A stretch of 34,351 nt of DNA, taken from assembly GCA_910584305.1 (NCBI GenBank), contig CAJTZW010000014.1:1-34351 (forward strand), read 5' to 3'. Below the pieces are notes generated by a model. It saw only the letters and a program-made list of their open reading frames with translations, was not told the DNA's origin and ran no database searches. Origin of the DNA: an uncultured Bacilli bacterium (lineage in GTDB: Bacteria > Bacillota_I > Bacilli_A > RF39 > UBA660). The position numbers and the translations under genes are program-made. This document shows positions 16,200 to 21,830 of this stretch, in pieces; the stretch's first letter is position 1, and each line of letters opens with the position of its first letter.

Positions 16200-16253
16200 T
16201 ACCAAAACTTTCTTAATATATACCTTTTTTATAAATTTATTTACCATTATAGG
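16200..16253. repeat. Direct repeat copy A (about 54 bp)
   Basis: This segment begins TACCAAAACTTT and ends AATTTATTTACCATTATAG. A copy with a few mismatches and indels is at 17434-17486. Both are followed by TTGTCAA about 20 bp downstream and lie upstream of plus-strand genes, so they may be a shared operator/promoter. Confidence 0.6.
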
Positions 16254-16326
16254 TTATGTTATCATTTATTTGTCAACGAAATACTAGTTAATTGTTGAAA
16301 AATAAAAATTGAAAGGACATGATATT

Positions 16327-16773
16327 ATGAGTAGAATGATTTCTAAAGAACAACAAATAGAAGAAGCAAAAGAAAGATTGAGGAGACTATCTAAAAAATT
16401 CAATTTAAATCCTGCTATCTTAAATGATTTTGAGCAAGGAAAAATAAAGATATATAAAAATAATGAATTAATTGATCTTGATTCAATTCCTGAATATAAA
16501 AAGATGGTTGCTGATTTTGAACAAGAGTATAATCACGTTGTCTTTTATTGCATAGAAGAAAGATATAGTTTTGGTAGGTGTTTATCTTTGTTATGTGTAG
16601 GAGATATAAAAATGTATTGGAATGTAGAAAGATTATGTTATTGTGGATATGATTTTAAATATGAAGATATAAATATGATTTCTACATATACATATAATTT
16701 GGATGATCCTGATTGCTCTGAATTTGGAGATATTCGTATTGCTAGTAAAAATGGTTGTTTGATTAGAATATAG
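16327..16773 (+). CDS. Hypothetical protein of the element
   Basis: The ATG at 16327 is chosen because GAAAGGA lies before it; the frame extends back to a TTG at 16309 inside that site. The 148-residue protein is soluble. Its N-terminal half is charged and helical (EQQIEEAKERLRRLSKKFN). Its C-terminal half is rich in Tyr and Cys (YCIEERYSFGRCLSLLCVG, then YCGYDFKYEDINM) and looks like a compact alpha/beta domain. The N-terminal third resembles DUF6329-type element proteins only vaguely. I do not recognise a function. It stands alone between two terminators, preceded by repeat copy A. Confidence 0.65.
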   Translation: MSRMISKEQQIEEAKERLRRLSKKFNLNPAILNDFEQGKIKIYKNNELIDLDSIPEYKKMVADFEQEYNHVVFYCIEERYSFGRCLSLLCVGDIKMYWNVERLCYCGYDFKYEDINMISTYTYNLDDPDCSEFGDIRIASKNGCLIRI

Positions 16774-16774
16774 T

Positions 16775-16811
16775 AAAAAATCATAGATTTCAAAAGTCTA
16801 TGATTTTTTTT
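16775..16811. terminator. Bidirectional terminator between convergent genes
   Basis: AAATCATAGA and TCTATGATTT arms form a stem of at least 10 bp with a 9-nt loop. An A tract precedes it and a T8 tract follows, serving both the plus-strand gene ending at 16773 and the minus-strand XRE gene ending at 16821. Confidence 0.85.
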
Positions 16812-16820
16812 GATCAATTA

Positions 16821-17411
16821 TTAATCTATTTTGGTGCAATTATATTTTACTTGTTTAGGAGATGGAGATAGAAATAATTTAGCATATTTTTCTTTTAATT
16901 TTTCAAGTTCAAAAGTAAATGCTTCTTGTGATATATCTCCATTATCTTTTTTTTGTTCTAATAATTTTTTATGATGAAAGTATTCTAGTAAATATTCATT
17001 TATAGAAAAATTAACTACCAATAAAGGATCTTCCTCATTATCTGCTAGTGGGAATTGAATATTAAAAACTTGTTCAAATGCTATTTCAGACTTTATTTGT
17101 TGTTCATTCATATAATCACTTATTCCAAATAAATAATCCAAACTAACATTATATTTTTTAGAAATTTTTAAAGCTTTGTCTAAAGTTAAACCACAATTTC
17201 CTTTTTCAATAGATTGTAGAGTCTCATCACTAAAGCCATCTATTTTGTCCAAAAATTCCCCAACACTTAATTCTAAATATTTTCGTAAATATCTCACACG
17301 ATTTCTAGAAACTTCTTTTACTGAATGGTTTGTACTCTCTACATTTACTTTCTTTTCTTCATCATCGTCAAATATTTCTTGTATTGCTTCTTTTCTTTTA
17401 ATTTCTAACAT
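16821..17411 (-). CDS. XRE-family regulator with a C-terminal extension
   Basis: Of 196 residues, an acidic N-terminal tail (1-35) is followed by a helix-turn-helix domain (about 36-98: RVRYLRKYLELSVGEFLDKIDGFSDETLQSIEKGNCGLTLDKALKISKKYNVSLDYLFGISD), the layout of phage- and ICE-type repressors. Residues 110-196 are helical, with a Glu/Lys-rich segment that may dimerise or take part in regulation. It starts at ATG 17411 after AAAGGAG. It lies divergent from the replication/mobilization genes, so it is the natural candidate for their repressor. No protease or RecA-cleavage site (Ala-Gly plus Ser/Lys dyad) is visible. Confidence 0.82.
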   Translation of the reverse strand: MLEIKRKEAIQEIFDDDEEKKVNVESTNHSVKEVSRNRVRYLRKYLELSVGEFLDKIDGFSDETLQSIEKGNCGLTLDKALKISKKYNVSLDYLFGISDYMNEQQIKSEIAFEQVFNIQFPLADNEEDPLLVVNFSINEYLLEYFHHKKLLEQKKDNGDISQEAFTFELEKLKEKYAKLFLSPSPKQVKYNCTKID

Positions 17412-17433
17412 GTTATCATCTCTCCTTTAAAAT

Positions 17434-17486
17434 TACCAAAAATTTTTAAATAAATACCTGTTTTTATGAATTTATTTACCATATAG
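17434..17486. repeat. Direct repeat copy B
   Basis: Partner of 16200-16253. It begins TACCAAAAATTT and ends AATTTATTTACCATATAG. It lies in the divergent gap 17412-17681. After it, TTGTCA (about 17506-17511) and TATAAA, 16 bp apart, look like a promoter reading toward the replication genes. The spacer contains half of the palindrome ATAGGCCTAT flanked by TCAAGC/GCTTGA arms. Confidence 0.55.
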
Positions 17487-17618
17487 CTTTATAGTAAGAT
17501 ATAGTTGTCAAGCCGAGATATAGGCCTATAAAAAAGCTTGATCTTAAGGTATATTATACTACATTTTATAAGACTTAACAATTACCTTGAGAGAAAATGG
17601 GAAAATAGGAAATAAAGT

Positions 17619-17661
17619 CGTTTAACTTATATTAACTTGAGCCCACAAGGTAAGTTAAACG
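17619..17661. repeat. 11-bp inverted repeat with nested stem before the replication genes
   Basis: CGTTTAACTTA (17619-17629) pairs perfectly with TAAGTTAAACG (17651-17661), and inside them CTTG and CAAG add a second short stem. It lies 20 bp before the ATG of the small protein. It may be a transcript leader hairpin, a regulator site or part of a transfer/replication origin. Confidence 0.6.
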
Positions 17662-17681
17662 TAAGAAAGGAAATACAAGTT

Positions 17682-17876
17682 ATGAAGATTGATTTACCAT
17701 GTAAATTAGAAGAACGTGTAAGTGAAAAAACAGGTAATCCATATATTGTAGTTGTGATTCAATTAACTCCAACGTATGAAAAAAGATTATTTCTTGATCC
17801 TGCTGAAATTGAACTTGCAATTATGACTTATGGAAATAATCATAGTCAAAAAATTAAAATGTCTAATAATCAATAA
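17682..17876 (+). CDS. Small conserved-looking protein upstream of rep
   Basis: The start is set at the ATG at 17682, with AGAAAGGA upstream; the frame reaches back to a TTG at 17637 inside the inverted repeat. The 64-residue product, beginning MKIDLPCKLEERVSEKTGNP, contains a beta-rich core (YIVVVIQLTPTYEKRLFLDPAEIELAIM). Small proteins of this appearance commonly precede replication or relaxase genes in Bacillota conjugative and mobilizable elements; they have no assigned activity. It could be a Rep accessory or DNA-binding protein. Confidence 0.65.
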   Translation: MKIDLPCKLEERVSEKTGNPYIVVVIQLTPTYEKRLFLDPAEIELAIMTYGNNHSQKIKMSNNQ

Positions 17877-17891
17877 TTAAAAACTATAGTA

Positions 17892-17924
17892 AGGGTGCGT
17901 AAGACGTCAAGTCTTACGTGCCCT
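17892..17924. repeat. Long hairpin abutting the CRESS-type origin
   Basis: AGGGTGCGTAAGAC (17892-17905) and GTCTTACGTGCCCT (17911-17924) are complementary except for a 2x2 TG/TG mismatch, with loop GTCAA. The core CGTAAGAC/GTCTTACG is perfect. It touches the origin stem at 17925. CRESS Rep proteins bind repeated sites (iterons) beside their stem-loop, so these inverted copies are candidate Rep sites. Confidence 0.7.
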
Positions 17925-17955
17925 ATGCTATAAGCATAGTATTACCTTATAGCAT
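17925..17955 (+). other. CRESS-type rolling-circle origin (stem-loop with nonanucleotide)
   Basis: ATGCTATAAG (17925-17934) pairs perfectly with CTTATAGCAT (17946-17955). The 11-nt loop CATAGTATTAC ends in TAGTATTAC (17937-17945), which fits the NANTATTAC nonanucleotide of circoviruses, nanoviruses and geminiviruses. In those viruses Rep nicks between the 7th and 8th bases, here between 17943 and 17944. The stem-loop lies about 50 bp upstream of a gene for a CRESS-like Rep and beside a candidate iteron hairpin. The combination makes a working origin, or a transfer origin, likely. Confidence 0.87.
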
Positions 17956-17996
17956 TTATTGTATCAATGTAGCAAATTTTAAAAATTTTTAAAGGA

Positions 17997-19040
17997 GTGA
18001 TCATTATAGCTAAACAAGTTAAGAAAGATAGTCAAGCAAGAAGCTATCAAATTACGCAGAATAATCCTAGTAAGTATAATATTACTAGAGAAAGCTTTAA
18101 AGAAACTATATTAAAATTTAAACCTATTTATTATTGTATATCAGAAGAAATAGGAATTAAAGAAAAAACTCCACATTATCATGCTTATTTTAAATGTTCT
18201 AGTCCTGTAAGGTTTTCTACTTGTAAAAAAAGATTCAAGTATGCCCATATAGAACAAGCTCTTGGAAGTGCCACTGATAATCGTAATTATCTGATGAAAA
18301 CAGAGAAATATATAGATAAAAATGAAACGTTAATTGATTTTGAAGAAGCTGGAGAGATCCCACAAACTACAAAAGAAAAAAGGTTATCTGAAAAAGCCGA
18401 AGTTTTACAAAAAATAAAGGATGGAAAAACTAACCTAGAAATTATTGAGGAAAATGAAAATTTATTGTTTCATTTAAAAGATATAGAAAATATTAGGCAA
18501 GAATATCTAAAGGAAAAGTATTCTACTGAATTTAGGGATGTTTGTTGTACCTTTATATACGGAGCTACAGAAACCTATAAAACAACTTTTGTATATTCTC
18601 ATTACAATGCTAAAGACATATTTAGAATCTATAACTATCAAAATTTAAATAGCTTATGGGATGGTTATACAGGACAACCTGTAATCCTATTTGATGAATT
18701 TAAAGGACAGATTCCTATTGAATTAATGCTGATACTAACGGATCGATTTCCTGTACTAAATTTGAACGCAAGGTATAATAATAAGATTGCTATGTATAGT
18801 CAAGTTTACTTCTGCACGAACGAAAGTTTTGATAAAATTTATGCTTATGAAAAAGTAATGCACCCTGCAACATATAAAGCTTGGGAAAGAAGAATCCACA
18901 ATATATATGAATTTAGGAAAAATCCTAATGGATCTCCTAATATCATAGTTCATAAAGATACTAAAAAGATAATTTATAAAGATACAAAAAAGGAGGAAAT
19001 TTCTAATGAACGAACAGAAGAAACAAAAGAAAAAATTTAG
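17997..19040 (+). CDS. CRESS-like Rep/relaxase: HUH endonuclease plus SF3 helicase
   Basis: The protein (347 residues from the GTG at 17997) has the rolling-circle motifs in order: motif I YQITQNNP (17-24), motif II HYH (60-62) and motif III NYLMK with the candidate catalytic Tyr98 and Lys101. The SF3-type helicase domain follows, with Walker A-like GATETYKTT (189-197), Walker B VILFDE (229-234) and motif C YFCTNES (271-277). This architecture is shared by Reps of circovirus-like CRESS viruses, related bacterial plasmids and relaxases of some streptococcal integrative mobilizable elements. The GTG overlaps the AAAGGAG site, so translation more likely begins at ATT 18003 or ATA 18006 (peptide xAKQVKKDSQ). 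The Walker A glycine before lysine is Tyr. It overlaps the next gene by 35 bp. Confidence 0.88.
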   Translation: MIIIAKQVKKDSQARSYQITQNNPSKYNITRESFKETILKFKPIYYCISEEIGIKEKTPHYHAYFKCSSPVRFSTCKKRFKYAHIEQALGSATDNRNYLMKTEKYIDKNETLIDFEEAGEIPQTTKEKRLSEKAEVLQKIKDGKTNLEIIEENENLLFHLKDIENIRQEYLKEKYSTEFRDVCCTFIYGATETYKTTFVYSHYNAKDIFRIYNYQNLNSLWDGYTGQPVILFDEFKGQIPIELMLILTDRFPVLNLNARYNNKIAMYSQVYFCTNESFDKIYAYEKVMHPATYKAWERRIHNIYEFRKNPNGSPNIIVHKDTKKIIYKDTKKEEISNERTEETKEKI

Positions 19041-20553
19041 ACTATCTAGTTTATCTAGAAAGTTTGAAACAATATATAAGCAAGTACGTCATCATTGGAA
19101 AGCTTATATTGTAAAAATTATAATTATATTGCTCTTAATATTAATCCTAATTATATTTAATTTAAATTTAGATTCTATTCCTTATATTAATAGGATCTGT
19201 ATGAATCTTCCATTATTAGATGTTTTTGCTCAAAGGAAAATAAACCTATTTTATGTTTTAATTTATGTACTTTCTATATTTTTAATTGTTATAGTATGTA
19301 AATTATTCTTTAAAATTATGAAGTACGAGGATAAAGACGAAAAAATAGCTAAAGCTTTAATGCCTAATGCTGATGAAAATAAAATAGAAGAATTAGCCCC
19401 TAAAACTATAGTAATGTATACTAACCCTTATAATAAAGATAATGAATATTGGTTGCTTTATAAAAATAGTGTTCCTTATAATGTTATTTTTGATAAAAAG
19501 GAACTAATACAAAACTTTTTAGATGGTCAATATGTAAAAGGAACTAAAAATTATGGATCTAATAAAGTCTTAATTAATTTAAGTAAGACAGATCCATCTG
19601 ATCCCAAACCTATTAATTGGGATAATAGATTTCTTGTCAATTATAAAGGTGGTAGTCCAATATTTAATCTTGGAATTAATAATTTAGATGAACCATACTA
19701 TTGGAATACTAAAAAACAAATACACGAAAAATTAGGTGGATCGACGGGTGCTGGTAAGAGCATAGTACAAAAATCTATTTGCTACCAAGCCCTTATGCAA
19801 AATTGTGAGCTTTTTATCTATGATGGAAAGAAAATTGATTACACAGGAATTTGGAAAAGATTAAAAAATTGTACAATCGTTAATAGCATGATAGGATTTG
19901 AAAATATGGTTAAAATGGTTTATGAGATTCATTTAAATAGAACAAGTGAATTAAAATTTCCTTGTTATAATATAGATTCATTTAATAAGTTTAAAAAACC
20001 AAGAATACCAAGAAAGCATATTTTTCTCGTTATAGAAGAAGCTGCTGATATTTTTAATATAGATGTTAAAAGATTATCCAAAGAAGAAAGAAAAGAATAT
20101 GAAGATTGTATTGATCGTTTAATAGAACTTGCTCGTAAAGGACGTGCAACAGGGTGTCATCTTTGCATAAATAGTCAAAGATTATCTGCTGATATTATCC
20201 CACCTCAAATTAATTCATGTCTTAAATTTAAATTTTGTGGATTTGCAGATAATATTCTATCTAAAATTATGGTAGAAAATTCAGACGCACACGATTTACT
20301 AAAAGATGATGTTGCTGGGATGTTTGTAGATGGAAACCATAATGTCATCCAAACCTATTATATAGATAGTGATATAGAACAAGAAATTTTAAAACCATTT
20401 GAAATTACAAGAAATAAAATGTCTGATATTCATAGAAGATATGATATTGGAGAAGAAGAACTAGAAATTGACGGAGATAAATTTGTAAAAGATTATGTAG
20501 AAGATAAAGAAGCAATAGATCCTAATTATTTTAAAGTTAGAAAAGATAATTAG
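19006..20553 (+). CDS. TcpA/FtsK-like coupling ATPase
   Basis: Of 515 residues, a basic N-terminus is followed by two membrane helices (about 34-52 and 81-103) and a cytoplasmic FtsK-type motor with Walker A GGSTGAGKS (244-252), FIYDGKKIDYTGIW, Walker B FLVIEEAAD (340-348) and INSQRLSADIIP (the Q-loop region seen as ATQRP in FtsK). Proteins of this type (TcpA, ConQ, Orf21 of Tn916) bring relaxosomes to a transfer channel. It is one third shorter than chromosomal FtsK and lacks the gamma winged helix. AAAGGAGG precedes the ATG, which lies inside the end of rep, so the two are co-translated. With no channel genes here, transfer would need a resident conjugative system. Confidence 0.88.
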   Translation: MNEQKKQKKKFRLSSLSRKFETIYKQVRHHWKAYIVKIIIILLLILILIIFNLNLDSIPYINRICMNLPLLDVFAQRKINLFYVLIYVLSIFLIVIVCKLFFKIMKYEDKDEKIAKALMPNADENKIEELAPKTIVMYTNPYNKDNEYWLLYKNSVPYNVIFDKKELIQNFLDGQYVKGTKNYGSNKVLINLSKTDPSDPKPINWDNRFLVNYKGGSPIFNLGINNLDEPYYWNTKKQIHEKLGGSTGAGKSIVQKSICYQALMQNCELFIYDGKKIDYTGIWKRLKNCTIVNSMIGFENMVKMVYEIHLNRTSELKFPCYNIDSFNKFKKPRIPRKHIFLVIEEAADIFNIDVKRLSKEERKEYEDCIDRLIELARKGRATGCHLCINSQRLSADIIPPQINSCLKFKFCGFADNILSKIMVENSDAHDLLKDDVAGMFVDGNHNVIQTYYIDSDIEQEILKPFEITRNKMSDIHRRYDIGEEELEIDGDKFVKDYVEDKEAIDPNYFKVRKDN

Positions 20554-20599
20554 AATTTACCTTAATAAAATTCATATATTTTATTGAGGGGGTGTTTGC

Positions 20600-20797
20600 T
20601 TGAAAGTCTACGTCAATTTACCACAAACACCTGAGGAAAGGAAAGAATTAGCAAATGGCGTAGCTAGATTCCATGCTACACTTATGCTAGAAAAAATTAA
20701 AAAATTAAATATTAATGATTCTTCTAAAGAAAAAGTTTTAAATTTAGTTTTAGATCATTTGAAAGAAGAATCAAAAAAAGAATGTATAAGTGATTAG
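20600..20797 (+). CDS. Small helical protein of the mobilization operon
   Basis: The 65-residue frame starts at TTG 20600, with GAGGGGGTG at good spacing. It reads MKVYVNLPQTPEERKELANG, then predicted helices (ATLMLEKIKKLN and VLNLVLDHLKEES). An AATAAAA/TTTTATT hairpin lies just before its ribosome binding site. It is acidic-basic mixed and soluble, with no recognisable domain. Small proteins at this place in ICE/IME operons are often accessory factors. Its stop overlaps the convergent HTH gene's stop by 2 bp. Confidence 0.65.
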   Translation: MKVYVNLPQTPEERKELANGVARFHATLMLEKIKKLNINDSSKEKVLNLVLDHLKEESKKECISD

Positions 20798-20812
20798 CTC
20801 ATACATTTTTTT
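20781..20812. terminator. Terminator overlapping two convergent stop codons
   Basis: AATGTAT (20781-20787) pairs with ATACATT (20801-20807), followed by T7 on the plus strand and preceded by an A tract that gives T's on the minus strand. Both stop codons are inside the loop. Confidence 0.75.
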
Positions 20813-21291
20813 AGTTTATCATATTTATTTCTTGATATATGACTATTGCCATTTTCCCAACGTCTAACGGATGTAATAGACACTTCTAACATATCAGCAA
20901 ATTCCTGTCTTGTTAGATTCATCTCTTTTCTTATATCTATAATATTCTTACATGGATCATTAAGTAAAAAATTAATATAGTCATCGTCAATAATGATTTT
21001 ATCTTCTATCCCAAGTTCTTTTATAACTCCTTTAAGTAGGTTAATATCAACAAGCTTTAAATCTTGATTTTCCAAGTGATGAAGTGCTTGTCTAGTAAAT
21101 CCAAGTTTCAAGCTTAATTCAGGTTGTTTATATCCTGCTAGACGTCTATAATACTTTATTTGTTCTCCTATACTACTATCTTTATTTATAGGTGGGATTC
21201 TCCAACTAGGAGCTGGTTTAATTGTTATTTCTGTTTGGATGGTATCTCTTAATTTATAAAATAGATCACTAATTGCTACACAATTTTCCAA
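20794..21291 (-). CDS. Double helix-turn-helix protein at the right end; candidate excision factor
   Basis: The 165-residue protein contains two HTH domains: residues about 41-95 (IGEQIKYYRRLAGYKQPELSLKLGFTRQALHHLENQDLKL, XRE type) and about 115-160 (IIDIRKEMNLTRQEFADMLEVSITSVRRWENG). The only available start is TTG 21291, inside the sigK 5' fragment, and no ribosome binding site precedes it. An in-frame TGA lies six codons upstream. Translation is therefore probably coupled to the sigK fragment (16-bp overlap), placing the gene under the sigK promoter while the element is integrated. The position next to the att site and the DNA-binding nature suggest a recombination directionality factor or element repressor; this is inference. 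In the excised circle the frame is open from the recombinase gene. Confidence 0.75.
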   Translation of the reverse strand: MENCVAISDLFYKLRDTIQTEITIKPAPSWRIPPINKDSSIGEQIKYYRRLAGYKQPELSLKLGFTRQALHHLENQDLKLVDINLLKGVIKELGIEDKIIIDDDYINFLLNDPCKNIIDIRKEMNLTRQEFADMLEVSITSVRRWENGNSHISRNKYDKLKKCMS

Positions 21292-21593
21292 TAGGTGTAT
21301 ATTGCATTGTCAATGCAACGTGTCGCATAGGAAGAAAATAAAATTCCTTTTGAAGAATCAAATGTATTCACAGCTTTAATAAGTCCTACAATTCCTTCTG
21401 CAACAAGTTCTTGCTTCTCTATAGACAAAGTACCAAAATAATAAATGACTCTATTAATTACCAAACGAATGTTAGACATTATGAACATTTCTCTAGCTTC
21501 TACATCCCCTTCATTTATACGTAATAACAAATTTTCTTGCGCCTCCTTAGAAAGTACAGGAGGCAAATTTTTTTCAATAAAATACCCATCCAT
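21276..21593 (-). CDS. sigK: 5' part of the interrupted sigma-K gene (regions 1.2-2.4)
   Basis: The 105-residue frame starts at ATG 21593 after AAAGGAG. Residues 11-96 match sigma-K region 2: LSKEAQENLLLRINEGDVEAREMFIMSNIRLVINRV, then LVAEGIVGLIKAVNTFDSSKG and FSSYATRCIDN. Sigma-K normally continues NEILMxLR; here the sequence switches after Asn96 to nine element-derived codons and a stop. The N-terminus lacks the long hydrophobic pro-sequence of B. subtilis pro-sigma-K, resembling the pro-less form of C. difficile. The promoter is not obvious: only a CATATATA segment and the upstream RNA gene lie before it. The truncated protein lacks the -35 recognition half. Confidence 0.9.
   Translation of the reverse strand: MDGYFIEKNLPPVLSKEAQENLLLRINEGDVEAREMFIMSNIRLVINRVIYYFGTLSIEKQELVAEGIVGLIKAVNTFDSSKGILFSSYATRCIDNAIYTYWKIV
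21285..21308 (-). other. Right attachment half-site (HTH side)
   Basis: Core AATG at 21305-21308 (minus strand) is in the same codon phase as the left copy. The arm TTGGAAA (21285-21291, minus strand) is the exact complement of the left arm TTTCCAA. Between the joined half-sites 15 of 22 position pairs are complementary around a central AA. Confidence 0.75.
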
Positions 21594-21638
21594 ATATAAT
21601 AAATCTCCTTTACTTATATATATGTGAGCAAAAAAAAA

Positions 21639-21793
21639 CTAGAAGAGAGTTTAAACGATAAAACCTGATCTCCCAGGTGGGCATCACATTACAAACTTCA
21701 GGATCCTCGCAGAAATATGCAAGTATTCAACACCATTTGTAAATTAGATTCCCAATCGTTTAACTTGTAGGTTTTTTCAATACTCTCTTCTAG
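21639..21793 (-). ncRNA. Structured small RNA, probably 6S RNA
   Basis: On the minus strand a 155-nt segment is closed by a perfect 12-bp stem, CTAGAAGAGAGT (21782-21793) with ACTCTCTTCTAG (21639-21650), followed by U9 (21630-21638). A promoter sits at the right place for transcription to start at the stem. Inside are AAAACCT/AGGTTTT and UUACAAA/UUUGUAA helices, an apical CUUGCA/UGCGAG hairpin and a large unpaired middle. This long rod with a central bubble, together with segments such as TGGGAATCT and GTGATGCCCACCTGGG, resembles Firmicutes 6S RNA, the RNA that binds sigma-A polymerase. The structured-RNA call is firm; the 6S identity is from memory of the family and needs a covariance-model search. 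It lies between the ttcA-like gene and sigK. Confidence 0.65.
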
Positions 21794-21800
21794 TAATTCC

Positions 21801-21830
21801 ATTATACCACATCTGAATGATTCTTTTCAA
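21801..21830 (-). promoter_or_regulatory. Promoter of the small RNA
   Basis: On the minus strand TATAAT (21801-21806) is preceded by TTGAAA at 18-bp spacing. The expected start lies at the first base of the RNA's closing stem. The -10 box overlaps the end of the ttcA-like gene. Confidence 0.75.

Larger units (their letters stand above)
9378..21305. mobile_element. sigK-intervening (skin-like) integrative mobilizable element, 11,927 bp
   Basis: The element is bounded by the AATG cores at 9378-9381 and 21305-21308. It separates the two halves of a sigma-K gene in the same codon phase, so precise excision restores the gene. From the left it carries a large serine recombinase (minus strand), a four-gene envelope operon (minus), an XRE regulator (plus), an unknown protein (plus), a second XRE regulator (minus), a small protein, a CRESS-type origin, rep, a TcpA-like ATPase, a small protein (all plus), and a double-HTH gene (minus). 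No capsid, tail, lysis or complete type IV secretion genes are seen. This argues against a prophage and for an element mobilized by a helper or replicating as a circle. Confidence 0.87.

Noticed and set aside
9378..21305. Prophage as the nature of the sigK element
   Set aside because: No capsid, portal, terminase, tail, holin or lysin genes are visible; Rep, TcpA and the CRESS-type origin fit a mobilizable element better.
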